From Gonatopus flavifemur (Eukaryota > Arthropoda > Insecta > Hymenoptera > Dryinidae), in assembly GCA_018340375.1 (NCBI GenBank), contig JAFFJZ010000013.1, positions 372,001 to 436,000 on the forward strand: DNA of 64,000 bases, written 5' to 3'. The notes below the pieces were generated by a model, which saw only the letters and a list, made by a program, of their open reading frames with translations, was not told where the DNA came from and ran no database searches. Shown here one piece after another: positions 33,773 to 45,312 of this stretch. Both the position numbers and the translations under genes were made by a program. Numbering within the stretch: the first letter of the stretch is position 1; every line of letters starts with the position of its first letter.

Positions 33773-36700
33773 ATAGCACCACATACTAGTAAAAGTACAA
33801 CTCATGCATTTGAACTTGAAGATACTCGCAATTTTCATCACCAATGAGGGGGTGTATCCTCCCTCTATCCTTCTCCTACCTTACTGAGTAAATTTTCCTA
33901 TCATCTTTCAGAGATTTTCAACCGTTTACACATGAGAAAAATACTTTTTATTCAGCATGAACGTGTTTTTACATTTCTCACATAAAGTAATTTTACATTT
34001 CTCACACAATACATTTGTAACAAATATTAGTTTCATTTATTAATCTTATGACTAACGCTGCCACTGAAATGCGACAGTTGAACGTTATAAGTAGTAAGTA
34101 GTGATGATTAAGTGAAAAAAATATATGTAACTCTGCATTTGGTTATATCAATACTATTAAGTGGTATTGATAGCATATAAAAATAAACGATAAATAAATT
34201 TAAATAAAGAAATGTTATTGCATTGAATAAAATATTTCATATCAATACGCAACACAGATAATATTATAAATTAATAAATTCATAACTGGCACAAAAAGCA
34301 TATACAATTATATATAATTTTTATATAATCTTTAAGATATATTTGGTTCAAACATCAAACGAAAACTAAAATTTCACAAGCATTTATGTATATAATTTGT
34401 TAAAATGATTAAGCACACGCGTATCAAAAAAGCGTATTCAAACAAATGTATTATTAATCAAAACAATATAAATATTCATCAATTTTTCATGTTAAATCTT
34501 GTTGTCATTTCATTTAATCACCACGTTATATTCCAGCCGATTTTTGGCATTTCGGGTAAAGACACGTTCACACTAGGTAAAGAGGGTAAGGAATAATTTC
34601 GAAGTGTGATGATGTATTTCGCGAATAATTCGTATTCAAAAGACGTTAGGTTGGTAATGTCGTTAAAGATGCGATAAGTCGTCTCAGTGACACTGTGGGG
34701 AACATTGCGCAGAGAATCCAGGCTAGTTAAGGAATGCTTTTGCGTGATGTAAGCTCCTGAAACAAAAAGAAGACAAGGCCAGGATAGGTTTACCTGTCTT
34801 CCTGGAGCACTTCTGCGAATGAATTATACTTTTCTTCGCGAAAATTCAGTTTGATCGATATAACACAGATCTACAAGATTCCGTTGTTAAGAGACTCGGA
34901 GTCATTTCTGAAGTCATTTCCTACGTAGAATCCGAATCCAAGCTCAGAATGGAGACATCAGAAGTTATGTACTCGAAAAATGAATTTCTTGGGCTATTTT
35001 TGAGGTTATGTACAGGGTACGCTACATTTTTTTGGTCTTTTTCTTTAGTTGCATTATTCAATACCCATCTTTATCCTTCAAAATATCTTCAGGATGGTGA
35101 AGAAATATTCAACTCACACTTAAGGTTTCTGATTCAGAAGCCATGAGAGGCGAGGGAACTCAACTAAATCAAGGGTGAGAAAGTGGTATTCAAAGATGCT
35201 ACTACGAAAAAAGATAAAAAAATTATAATCTTTTAGTTTGTTGTACTATTTTGAACTCAACATCTGGGAAATTAGCCAGTTAGTCCTATGGGGTTAATGT
35301 GAACACTCATAATGTTGTTGGATCATAACTTAGCAAAAAAATCATAGGTGACTGGTCAATAGCTCATTGTGCAGGGTAAAAGTATAGTATTCAATGATGC
35401 AAATAGGAAAAAAAGGACCAAAAAATGTTGTGTACCCTGTACATAACCTTTGAACTAGCAAACCCACCTAACCCAGATATTTTCAAATACTTCAAATTCA
35501 AATTCGACGCAACCAAGTAAATCGCAAACAATCCCCAACTGCCCAACAACCAATTATAACTCCATTTTTTGTAGGCCTATGTAATTATCTTGATTAGACT
35601 GACATATTTTTCAATCACTTTCTTTGAGATGATGTACTTATAACATGGATGATAGATACTAAGAAGAGACAAAATAAATTTTCCTGAAATTCAACTCACC
35701 ACCGAGTAAAAGTAACGGCAACAAGGCAACCCAGAGAACCTTGAATCCTTTTGTACGTATCCGCTTTCTCACACCAGAAGTCTTAGACAATAGCCAAGAA
35801 TCGAAAAGAAGGATTTTGACTAGCAACATGTAGGGATAAGACAAATAACGGTTGAAAAATTTTTGTAATTTGCTCACTTTAGACTCTGAAATATAAAAAT
35901 TAACGTTCAAATGAATCATTCGCATCAACTTAGGTATAGATTGTTTTGTAAAGTACCTTCATATTGATGATAATCGTATCTGATGTATTCTCTTCTTTGG
36001 ACAGGCTTTATTCTACAGAATTCTAAAACTTTGATAAACGAAACTGTTACAAATATGGTTACGCTTTGAAACCATTGTACTATCTTCCACTTGTATTTAA
36101 TTGTACGTGAATCTACTTCATCTTCCAATTCCATATTAGGATCAATTCCGGATAAATGACGATTGTATTTATAAGAATTCGCAGATCCCAAGGATGATTG
36201 AACCCGCGATGATAATCTGTGTAAATAAAACTCATATCATGAATCCTGCTTTCAGAGCGATATGGTTGAGCTTCATACCTGTTTAAAGCATTTGATGTTT
36301 GATTTGGTTCAGTATAAATAAATTCTTTGTGACTTCTTCGCTCTTCAAAATGTGCCAATTTGAAGGTGCTGGTTTGTGGTACCGAATCTGAAGTAGAAAC
36401 ACGCAGGTGCTGATAAGTGTCGCTTCTCAATTGCTGTTGTCAATAAAATTGGAATTATTAGAGGTACACAGTACAATATTGAATCAACTAACCATAGGTG
36501 TATGATCTAGCGCCTCTTTGTGATTTCGGATATCCGTGGTATCTCGTAGACCGCTATCGGCAGTTCCTTGAGAAAATTGACTTACATTTTGCTGGCTGGA
36601 CAATTGCATGCTGCTGATAGTGCTATTGGTACTGGGATTAGAATGTATAGATCGCCGAGACATGTTAGGCATAGCTATTATACCCGGAGCTATTTCATAA

Positions 36701-39700
36701 CGACACTCTGAGCTTTTCGCATATGTATAATCCGTTTTAGGAAACACACTGAAAGAAAAAAGAATTTGTATAACCTTGAAGTACGAATATAAACGCGAGA
36801 ATGTACTATAAATTCGTGGCGTCGTGTCTACTGGTAGTGGAACTTTGTTTACACATGAGTTCAAAGAGGGCAATGTACATGTATAGTACATGTACATGTA
36901 CAAATAATTGTATAGTATATAATGTGTATATATATGTGTACTTTTGGAGAATATTGACTAATCTTCTGTTGTCATTGGTTTCAGTTGTGTTGAAAATGCA
37001 AATCAAGAAAGTGAAGTAATGAAATTGTAGTGAAAAATGAGTAAATGAAAACTTACTTCCACCATTCGCCAGCTTGTTTATAAATTTCGTAAGCAGAATT
37101 AAGTGAACTGGGTGGATCTTCTTTCTCTCCTTCTTCGGAAGAATAATCGCTGGTCAACGTTCTTTGCGGCGTTGTACTCGCCCGTTTTTGTTCAATTTTA
37201 TGATTGGATATATTGTCTCTAATTTCTTCTTGACCGTTGGCAAAAATCTGTTTTTTTACTCTTTGACGTTCTGAACGTCGTTCTATTTTACGATTTGTGT
37301 TAACGGATATAGTTGCCATGCTGTGATCCCAAGTTTTAGTCTTAGACCTTATACTACTGGACCACGCATGACCAGTAAAATTTTCTGTCAAGTTAAAAGC
37401 ATCACACCTCTGTTTTCTTTGTACACTAAAACATTGCAAGGTAATATACTTTCAAAATATTATCTTCCATTTATTATCAATTTTCTATAATATAACGATC
37501 ATCTCAACTCTATTTATCATTACATATACATACATACGTACATATACATTTATATGTATGTGTATGTACGCAAGTCGTGAAATGGCAAGACAATTGAATC
37601 TATAAACATTTTCAAAACTGATTTTCACTGCATAATTTATTTTCAATGATTTACATTTGAAGAATATACATAAAAAAGTATTCCATCAATGTTTTACTTT
37701 TTGTCTAAGGTTATGCATACTCAATTCATTACACTTAAGTTTTTGTTATCATAATAATGTCATCATTGAAACTAGAATTACCTGTGAAAAGAAACCGTAG
37801 ATCTAGTGATGCCAGGAAAGACGGTGTGGACCGAAAAATCAGCCCCTCTACCGTGCACACGATGAAACTTTCGTATACATGTGAGTCACACGTATACGAA
37901 CGTGTCATTGTGTGAACAATGGAGGGGTTGATTTTTCGGTTTCACACCGTCTTTCCTGGCATCACTGCGTAGACCATATCAGAGATGAGTTGAAGAGATT
38001 GCTAACGAGATATGAAAACCATAGTCCAGTTTCTGATTGGCAGTATCACGTTTTCCGTTTATCTCTTCATGCTGGTTGGCTTAGAAGAAAAATTCAACCA
38101 ATCATATATTTTTCTTCAAAAGAAAAAAACGTGATACGGACCATGATTTTAACATTGCGTTAGCAATCTCTGCTATTCATCTCTGACCATATACTACTGG
38201 ACCCAACTGGACCGTGCACTGCATATGTTCTAACATTGTTGGGCTTGCTGCCGAGCCAGTGTTCCGATATTCGTCAAGCTGGGAAATCGCAGCTTGGTCA
38301 CGTGACTACATTTCGCACTGACACATGTGAGCACTCTTATCGGTGAACCGCTCATCGACAAGAGCGCTCACATGTGTCAGTGCGAAATGTAGTCACGTGA
38401 CCAAGCTGCAATTTTCCAGCTCGAGAAATATCGGAACACTGTGCCGAGCTGTGACAAAGACAAAAGAACCAACATTTCTACGAGTGACAAAGATACTAAA
38501 CAATATCTAGCCCCTTTGGGGGCGAAACGTTGCCAAATCAAAACGATACAACAACGTTGCCAAGTTTCACATAACCAGCTGATATAATCTTAGTTATGAA
38601 ATTCAAATATCTTGAATGCGATTCGCAAAAAGTGCGAAAAAATGAAAACTGCTGGGCTCGTAATTGTAGAGAAAGAAGTATTAGTGGAGTTAGTGTTTCT
38701 TTTCACAGGTAATGCTAGTTTCAATGATGACATTATTATGATAACAAAAACTTAAGTGTAATGAAGTGAGTATGCATAACCTTACAGGATTCCCCCAAAA
38801 TTTGAAGAGTCATTTTCCCTGACTTTTCCTGATTTTCACTGACCATGTTCAAAATTTTCCCTGACTCTCAAATAAGTATACCCAGATAGCACACAAGTTG
38901 CTTCAAATTGTACCAAACCAATCAATTTGTTTCTATAACTGGAAATAGCAAATCTGAAATACTTGGAGCAAGTTGGGGTAACTTAGGAAGCCACTGAGCA
39001 AACTCAGCTTATGAATGAAATTGTGGAATTGTCATGATTTATGATGGAATATTGTTACAATTTACCAGTATATCGCATCGTCACCAAATTCCTCTGAATA
39101 TGAGTGTGATACGTACATATATGTATACTTCCCTATCCATATAATGGTATCAAGGGTGTATCCAGAGATTCACTATCCTCCTTTGAGGGGACTTGAGCAT
39201 AAGAAAGTGGGGGACGGAAAAATTCAAATTTGTTAATGTTTGGAGGTTAAAATTTTACAATTTCATTTTTCAGCCTTCATAAATCACTTAGCCATTCAAG
39301 GTTTGCGGCAATGTGGAACTCTAGGCATGTAATTCATTATTATTCACTTTAAGTAAGGTAGTGAATTTTTGGATATTCCCTTGAATGGTATTACACTCCA
39401 CTCTAAAAAATTTGGCAATGTTAGGTAAAGTCCACTCCGGATGGTGTTGTTGCAACACCTGACGGTGTTATTTTGACACCGTATAGTGTCATTCTAATAC
39501 CATTTGGAATTATTTCAACACTGAATTCCGGAGTGGACTTTTATAGAATCCGCGCGGTGTTAATTCTGACACCGCTTTTCTTACAGTATTTTGAGACGTT
39601 TGGAGGTGATCTACGGATTGAAATAAAATAAGCACAGTCAATAGATCAATTGTGAATACTTATTCTCCTGACATCGCGTTTTGAACCAAACCAAAGGAAT

Positions 39701-42206
39701 GGTATTCGCAAACAAAATTGCAAGGCAATTCAATGAAATTTATACTTTACCCATACAGCACAAGAGTTCCTGTTATGCTCATGAATATGTATTTATTATA
39801 AATTTTTTGAATTCAAAACGAACTCTTAATGAATAACTTAATGTTCAGAAAGAATTCGTATCAAGACTCCATAATGAATTCTGCGTGCATTCAATACATT
39901 TTAATTTTGACTTCATTGAATTCTTATGGAAGAATTCATTATTGGTCGCATAACGGCGACTATTCAGAGAGTCTTTGGGAAGTCTTTATGAATTCAAATT
40001 GATCATTTGTGCTGGCTGGGTAAAAAATACACAAATGGACATTACTCCTTGAAAATTTTCTGCTGGAATCAAATGTTTCAACTTTCCCTGACTTTTTATA
40101 AATTCCAATGGATTTCCCTGACTGATGGAGCATTTTGAAAACGTTCCCTGACTTTCCCTGACTTTCAATGTCTGGGGGGGCCCTGCCTTAGACAAAAAGT
40201 AAAACATTGATGGAATACTTTTTTATGCATATTCTTTAAATGTAAATCATTGAAAATAAATTATGCAGTGAAAATTTTTATAGATTCAGTTGTCTTGCCA
40301 TTTCACGACTTGCGTACAGTCGGTGTAACAAGTCCGTTGAATTCTAACGGAAATATCTTTATATAATATGCGTTATTGCTGTTATCTGAGAATTTCTAAT
40401 CCATCTGAATGATAGAAGGAACATATATGAAGGTACATGGAGAGAACAAAATAGTACTGGCTACTACGCCAGATAGTACTCAGTGACATTTGAAGTGAAA
40501 AAAATTTCAGATAGCATTCACTACTATCCAAATGGTATTTGGATGGTAGTGGCTGTTATCTGAAATGTTTTTTACTTACTACTACTAGTACTAGTAGCCA
40601 GTACTATTTTGTTCTCTCCGCGTATACAATCGAAGAAAAATATTAAAAATTCATTAATAACAACGTATTCAAAGACATTTCCGTTAGAGCTGTAAACGGA
40701 CTTGTTACACCGGATGTACATATACACATACATATAAACGTGTATGTACGTATGTATGTATATGTAATGATAAATAGGGTTGAGATGATCGTTATATTAT
40801 AGAAAATTGATAATAAATGGAAGATAATATTTTGAAAGTATATTACTTTGCAATGTTTTAGTGTACAAAGAAAACAGAAGTGTGCTAATTCAAATTTCGC
40901 GCACAAGCAAAATGGCAGAACTTATCGCTTTATATTCCACCCTGAAAGTTCTCTATTCATTGTATAGTTCATGATGCTTTTAGCTTGACAGCAAATTTCA
41001 CTGGTAATCAGGGTTGGGTACGCATAATACGGTAGGTTTTATGCAAGGAATAATGTGCGCATAAAACTCATGCAGATAATGCAGATAACCAAAGGGGGTT
41101 TTCTGCATCATTTTTTTTCATGGTCAAGTTGTGTTATAATTTTAAAACTATGAATTGTTTACCATTTCAACACTCATAAATATCTATTTCATATATTCTG
41201 AATTTTGAATTTCAGGTCGGAATAATTTTCCTATGTTTTATGCATTTTCTGCATTCTCTGCGTATTCTACATGTTTTATGCATAATTTGCGCATAGTTAA
41301 CGCATATTACTTATCGCACGCGCACAGAACCCATCCCTGCTGGTAATGCGCGGCCCAGTAGTATATGGTCTAAGAAAGAAACACTAACTCCACTAATACT
41401 TCTTTCTCTACAATTACGAACCCAGCAAATTTTCATTTTTTCGCACTTTTTGTGAATCGCATTCAAGATATTTGAATTTCATAACCAAGATTATATCAGC
41501 TGGTTATGTAAAACTTGGCAACGTTGTTGTATCGTTTTGATTTGGCAACGTTTAGCCCCCAAAGGGGCTAGATATTGTTTAGTATCTTTGTCACTCGTAG
41601 AAATGTTGGTTCTTCTGTCTTTGCCACAGCCCTGGTTAAAAGAATCCATTGAATCTGACAAATGAAATCCAATGAAATTTGGTCAGAACATTGTCCAAGT
41701 TTAATTGTAATTCAGTGAGATTTGGCCAGATTCAACGAGATTCGCATGAAAGTTCTGACCAAATCTCATGGAAAAATCCCCGGTGAGATTTGGTCAGAAC
41801 ATTGTCCACGTTTAATTGTAATTTAATGAGAATTGGTTAGAATCAATGGATTCTTTTAATCAGGGAGCTCGGCAGCAAGCCCAACAATGTTAAAACATAT
41901 GCAGTGCGCAGTCCAGTAGTATATGGTCTAAGATTTTAGTGGCACTGTTGGTTCTGTGAATTATATGGATTATATAAATAAAACCAAATTCATACAATTA
42001 TTGTTTACTACTTACTACGATCTGGATCCTGAACGTCTAGTACTCGTGACCTCTTCAGGTGTACGAGACCGTTCTCGACTTCTACTTCTCAAATCATAAT
42101 GATGCTCTATTTGTTCTGATTCGGTCAAGGCAGGGGTCAGCATCATAGGAGTCTGCGAACGCGATCTACTCCTGTTCCTCAATTCATACTGACGTTCGCT
42201 CTCCAT
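31539..42206 (-). CDS. SUN-domain inner nuclear membrane protein (klaroid / SUN1-2 type)
   Basis: Exons read leftward: 42206-42016, 37425-37057, 36748-36493, 36433-36279, 36216-35957, 35885-35700, 34756 to about 34574, 33565-33345, 33265-33191, 33129-32763, 32406-32254, 32164-31878, 31807-31715, 31652-31539. All junctions keep phase; about 969 codons. Only the end of exon 7 is uncertain. The N-terminus is nucleoplasmic, basic and RS-rich (RNRSRSRSQTP). Exon 6 supplies the transmembrane segment (VLWVALLPLLLLGG). Exons 7-11 give a lumenal coiled-coil-like stretch. The last three or four exons form the SUN domain (NNPRTVIQGNPIQPGACWAF, GYLLIKLRS, HAPRSILPNGEMKSAPRKFNVWG), ending in the conserved YRFRVHG. 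SUN proteins bind KASH peptides in the perinuclear space to build LINC bridges. Intron 1 (4.6 kb) is loaded with mobile DNA. Confidence 0.9.
33690..33773. repeat. (ATC)n microsatellite, about 28 units
   Basis: An uninterrupted ATC/GAT tract between SUN exons 7 and 8. It would read as poly-Met or poly-Ile/His/Ser depending on frame, but lies in an intron under the best exon model. Confidence 0.95.
37804..37967. mobile_element. 164-bp MITE of the 15062-28176 hAT family
   Basis: Its ends (TAGTGATGCCAGGAAAG and CTTTCCTGGCATCACTG) match the termini of the large hAT element, as does the inner GGACCGAAAAATCAGCCCCT block. The flanks CGTAGATC (37796-37803) and CGTAGACC (37968-37975) form an 8-bp duplication with one mismatch. 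It is an internal-deletion derivative that could be moved in trans by the same transposase. Confidence 0.93.
37980..38185. mobile_element. 206-bp foldback, CAGAGATGAG ends
   Basis: The inverted ends CAGAGATGAGTTGAAGAGAT and its imperfect mirror ending TTCATCTCTG flank a loop. ACCATAT is repeated on both sides (37973-37979 and 38186-38192). The inverted intron copy near 41346 keeps the unoccupied AGACCATATACTACTGG site. Sister copy at 45313-45529. Confidence 0.88.
38257..38441. mobile_element. 185-bp hAT-type foldback, CAGTGTTCCGATAT ends
   Basis: Nearly the whole element is an inverted repeat (CTTGGTCACGTGACTACATT mirrored). TGCCGAGC is duplicated exactly (38249-38256 and 38442-38449). The inverted intron copy near 41871-41880 shows the empty site. 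Confidence 0.95.
38881..40020. mobile_element. 1.14-kb element with CCCAGATAGCACA ends, TA flanks
   Basis: The element starts CCCAGATAGCACACAA and ends mirrored as TTGTGCTGGCTGGG, with TA on both sides (38879-38880, 40021-40022). Left inner DNA resembles half of the MITE at 14759-15037. A smaller inverted pair (AAGTCCACTCCGGA / TCCGGAGTGGACTT) spans about 39428-39543. Outside it, from 38788 and to 40193, lies TTCCCTGACTTTTCC-rich DNA. Confidence 0.7.
40322..40712. mobile_element. Foldback MITE with GGTGTAACAAGTCCGTT ends
   Basis: GTGTAACAAGTCCGTTGAAT with CTAACGGAAAT at the left is mirrored by ATTTCCGTTAG ... AACGGACTTGTTACACC at the right. The paralogous DNA at 37560-37575 lacks it, which confirms an insertion. 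A second foldback is nested at about 40440-40620. Confidence 0.85.
40440..40620. mobile_element. Nested foldback MITE, GGAGAGAACAAAATAGTACT ends
   Basis: GGAGAGAACAAAATAGTACT at the left and AGTACTATTTTGTTCTCTCC at the right are perfect mirrors; inner arms with AGTAGTGG/CCACTACC boxes face each other. It lies inside the foldback 40322-40712. Confidence 0.85.
41009..41339. mobile_element. 331-bp hAT MITE, CAGGGTTGGGT ends
   Basis: The ends are CAGGGTTGGGT and the mirrored ACCCATCCCTG. CTGGTAAT is duplicated exactly (41001-41008 and 41340-41347). The corresponding exon-2 sequence (about 37365-37375) has no insertion. Inside are repeated GCATAA and CTGCAT boxes. Confidence 0.93.
41637..41872. 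mobile_element. MITE with CCCTGGTTAAAAGAATCCATTGA ends
   Basis: The left CCCTGGTTAAAAGAATCCAT is mirrored by ATGGATTCTTTTAATCAGGG. The body contains a repeated GAGATTTGGTCAGAACATTG block. The paralogous site at 38445-38452 is empty (CACAGCTCGGCAC in opposite sense), so only two or three bases (AG or AGC) were duplicated. Relatives lie at 54378-54515 and, more distantly, 60190-60395. Confidence 0.82.
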
Positions 42207-43091
42207 TTTTCTACAAAGTATCCCTTTTTGGTTTATCAAAATGTTCTATAAATGCTTCGAAAAGGGCTTGAAACTCACACCACCACTTTCATTACTTTGT
42301 ACTATACATCTGAAAATAGTTCCAGTCTTGATTCATTTGAAGGACTCAACTCACAACTTCCTTCATCCATGATTTATATTTTGATATATCATTTCCTTAC
42401 CTCGTACAACATAATCTTGTTCCGTATCACAGATTTCAAGAACAAATTATTGGTTGTAAAAAATGAAAAATGACATAACACAAGACGAGCGATTGATGAA
42501 CACAACACTCACGTATAATCATCATAATTTAAAAATAATCCAAAAAATATCAACTAAAATCAAACAGGGCAGATTTTGTATAAAATTTTCTATTTATAGA
42601 AAACTTACCAAAGCTGCTTCTTCTTGCGCAATTCAAGTAGCGTGTGCATTTAGAAATCTTACGACGCTTGGCGGATACAATGTTGTAATTGATTTGAGGT
42701 CACGTTTGTTTTTTTTCCTTGAAAAAACTGTTTTGTTTTTTGTTCTCCCTCATCAGTGTTTGTCACCATTCACCGCACTCCGGCAGAGGCGGCAAGTGCA
42801 AGAATACTACGCGTATGGTTAGAAAAAGCAGACGCGACATGCGTGCGCATTTTACGATGATTCACGTTGCATTGTGTGTGGTAAATTGCTCCAAAATTTT
42901 ACTTCCACACACAAGTTGTTGCGATCTCATCTGCGATTATTTGGAAGCCTTGAAATTATAAAAAGGTCGGTAAAACAGATGATGTGATTGATGTGTGAGA
43001 CGCTTCGTTTACCGAACATTGAAAAATTTGTTTGAATGTTTATTAGGACTTGCAAGAGAAATATGCAAGATCGAAAGTGGACGTCCATGTA
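42207..43091. promoter_or_regulatory. Presumed 5' region of the SUN gene (no defined elements)
   Basis: This is the region directly upstream of the first coding exon, so the promoter and 5' UTR should lie here. No TATA box or initiator stands out. Open frames in it look fortuitous. A GC-richer stretch near 42760-42860 might be the core promoter, which is a weak inference. Confidence 0.3.
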
Positions 43092-43206
43092 CCCAGATAA
43101 CATGCTCTCACGAAGCGATGCACATGGATAAGCAAAGAAGCTCCTGCACGCAAATTGCATGCAAACTGATGCAAACCTAGGGGGGAGATTCAAAATGTTA
43201 TCTGGG
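43092..43206. mobile_element. 115-bp foldback, CCCAGATAACAT ends, TA flanks
   Basis: It starts CCCAGATAACATGCTCTC and ends mirrored AATGTTATCTGGG, between TA dinucleotides (43090-43091 and 43207-43208). The inner TGCATG and GCAAAT boxes are partly palindromic. It is the same terminal family as 38881-40020. Confidence 0.85.
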
Positions 43207-43348
43207 TAGATGCAAAGATGCAATGCGGTTAGAAAGAGAAAGAGAGGAGAAGAGAGAAAAGAGAAGTCAATTTGTTGAAACGGAGAGGAATGGACATTTG
43301 AATATAACGATATGGATTTGAAATATGACTGATTCCTTTGAATAAACA

Positions 43349-43507
43349 CCCTGGTAAAAACGCGGATAGATTCGGATAAAAATTTGCAGAAGGATACAAA
43401 GATAGGATTGAAACGGATAGGAATACAATTCACTTTTATTCGTTTCAATCCTATTTTCGTATCCATCGGCAAATTTTTATTCGAATCTATCCGCGTTTTC
43501 ACCAGGG
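43349..43507. mobile_element. Foldback MITE, CCCTGGTAAAAACGCGGATAG ends
   Basis: The left arm (CCCTGGTAAAAACGCGGATA) is mirrored by TATCCGCGTTTTCACCAGGG, with the inner GATTGAAACGGATAG facing its complement. It is almost a complete hairpin. No clear target duplication. Confidence 0.85.
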
Positions 43508-44160
43508 GAAATCTCTTGAAATATATTCTATTATGAGTGACACGACCATCCAAAGCTTGCTGACGGTTGCTGACAGATGTTTCCGACGCCGGAAGAAAAG
43601 CTAACGAGAAACAGTTAGCAGCCCCGTGATATTCAAAGACGTTTATTCCGGACAGCACCCACGAAACGCACTGTCCCGGATACAGTCTTGAAGAATTCTT
43701 TATCAATTCATTGTAGGATTCTCCAAGAGTCCCCAGTATGACAATTTAGAATGAGTTTTTTTTAAATTCCTGGTATTAAAAAAATATGCATAAATAGACT
43801 GCGAAAGTTTATGCAAATATAGATTGTTCATGTTACATATTTTCTACGACCCTACTCCAAATGCCAGACGAATCCGGACAACTTTTTTAGCTAGATCTGT
43901 CTGGTTTTGTATGGTCTTGTCTGGTTTGCCAAATACAAGATTTGTGCCAAGTTTAAAATGAGTCAGGATTGATACGGGTTGCCAAAATGTCTGGTACAAT
44001 CCGGATTGTCGGGTCAAAATTATGTAAGTTTTAGTATGTAAAGAACGTAATGGGAAGAAGTTGCTGTAAATGGCTGGGACTGGCATGAAGAAATAGTGAC
44101 AGGGTGATACCGGTTTGCCAGTAAAAGAAATTGTGCCAGATTTTATGGGACTCGCCGATT
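43508..44160. other. No recognisable gene
   Basis: Intergenic DNA with TGTCTGGT/ATCCGGA-like short motifs (43865-44010) that resemble those in the P-element intron near 56540-56600. It is probably old transposon debris. No coding content is supportable. Confidence 0.4.
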
Positions 44161-44169
44161 AAGAACTTC

Positions 44170-44758
44170 GTCAGAACTACTCAGTCAATGACGCATTACT
44201 TGACTGTGTCGACCCGTATGGTATCGGCGAGTTGCTAGAGTGCTTGAAACTCTCTGGAGTACCAACACCAAAAAACTCCTCAGTTGACCATCACATTTGC
44301 TGATAATGCCTGAACAAGAACGAGGATGGTCTCAACTGATTCGCCGGTTTACCAGCACATAGGCGGTTTAGTAAGGCGCGCCTGCGTGGAAAGCTGACTG
44401 GAGAGCACCGTGATTCACATATTCTTAAAATATGCAGATCTCATGAGGATTGCCAGGTTTTTGGAGTGCTCGGAAATATCCGGCCCGCCGACACAAAAAC
44501 CTTTTCGGTTGTGCGTCAAATTTGCGGACAATGCCAGACAAAAAAAAAGAGATGGTCTCAACCGGTTCGCCGGTTTACCAGCACATAGACGGTTTAGTAA
44601 GGCGCGCCTGCGCGCAAAGCTGACTGAAATACACTGTGATTCACAAATTCCTAAAACATGCAGATCTCATGAGGATTCAAGTGCTCGGAAATACCCCCCC
44701 CCCCCCCCCCCCGACACAAAACACTTCTCGGTTGTGTGTCAAATTTGCGGACAAAGCC
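44170..44758. repeat. Degenerate tandem repeat, about 240-bp unit, 2-3 copies
   Basis: The blocks TTCGCCGGTTTACCAGCACATAG, GTAAGGCGCGCCTGCG, ATGCAGATCTCATGAGGATT and TCAAATTTGCGGACAA recur about 240 bp apart (for example near 44340 and 44567). An earlier, more decayed copy starts near 44170. A pure C run of about 18 lies at 44695-44712. Confidence 0.85.
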
Positions 44759-45245
44759 CACTGATCTATAATATACACTGGATAGAGTATAGCTATAAGT
44801 ATAGAGTATAACGTGTTCCATTTCGAAAGCTATATACAGGATGTCCTAGATCAATGTGTTCACATTACCATGACATATTCTGCAAGCACAATGCAATAAT
44901 TTCCCGTTTGAAAAAAATTTTTTGGAGGCTTAAGCTGTAATTTCATGGGGCGTCGAGCATCGAGCGTCAACATTAGAAAGAAAGAGAGGTCACACAGTTC
45001 TTCTCTTTCCTTCTAATGTTGACGCTTAATGCTCGACGCCCCATGAAATTACATCTTTAGGTTTCGAGATATGATCCTTTTTAAACTGCTAAAAACTGGT
45101 GATTTCTAGTGAATTCACTAAACATTCCTAGTGATCAACCAATAGTAGTGGAGTTGGGCTTATTACCGGTTAGGCTTCTTGCATACTACCGGCACAAGCG
45201 CTACTACGGCGATATAGTGCATCCAGTGTATAATAGAGATCAGTG
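44759..45245. mobile_element. hAT MITE related to 27380-27935, with nested foldback
   Basis: The ends CACTGATCTATAATATACAC and mirrored GTGTATAATAGAGATCAGTG match the 27380 family. The immediate flanks (ACAAAGCC and GAATCAAC) do not match, so one side was probably rearranged after insertion. A hairpin of about 120 bp (44941-45054; TAATTTCATGGGGCGTCGAG mirrored) is nested inside. Confidence 0.8.
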
Positions 45246-45312
45246 GAATCAACCAATCAAGAAAGGTTGGAAACTTTGGCTGGCAACTCTGTCGGTCTGA
45301 CGTCAGTACAAC

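Larger units (their letters stand above)
37426..42015. other. SUN gene intron 1, with nested inverted duplications and MITEs
   Basis: Segment 37330-37715 (part of exon 2 plus intron) recurs inverted between 40193 and 41365. Segment 38165-38715 recurs inverted at 41366-41936. Segment 37690-37795 recurs inverted at 38700-38787. Eight or more small transposons have since landed in the copies. The inverted exon-2 copy near 40845-41360 retains GTGTACAAAGAAAACAGA and ATGATGCTTTTAGCTTGACAG blocks. Confidence 0.85.

Noticed and set aside
33690..33773. CRISPR-like or satellite interpretation of direct repeats in the window
   Set aside because: This is eukaryotic DNA; the repeats are microsatellites, tandem arrays or transposon ends, with no regular repeat-spacer structure.
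33576..33782. Poly-Met open frame
   Set aside because: Produced by the (ATC)n microsatellite in a SUN intron.
38788..40193. Outer 1.4-kb hAT element (CAGGATTCCCCC ... GGGGGGGCCCTG) around the CCCAGATA element
   Set aside because: Ends are plausible, but flanks share only CCTTA and the junction coincides with an inverted-duplication breakpoint, so a target duplication cannot be established.
42927..43706. 259-codon minus-strand open frame
   Set aside because: It runs through two foldback MITEs (43092-43206 and 43349-43507), has low-complexity composition and no recognisable domain.
44695..44712. Poly-C run as a functional element
   Set aside because: Simple homopolymer inside a decayed tandem repeat, possibly also a sequencing artefact.
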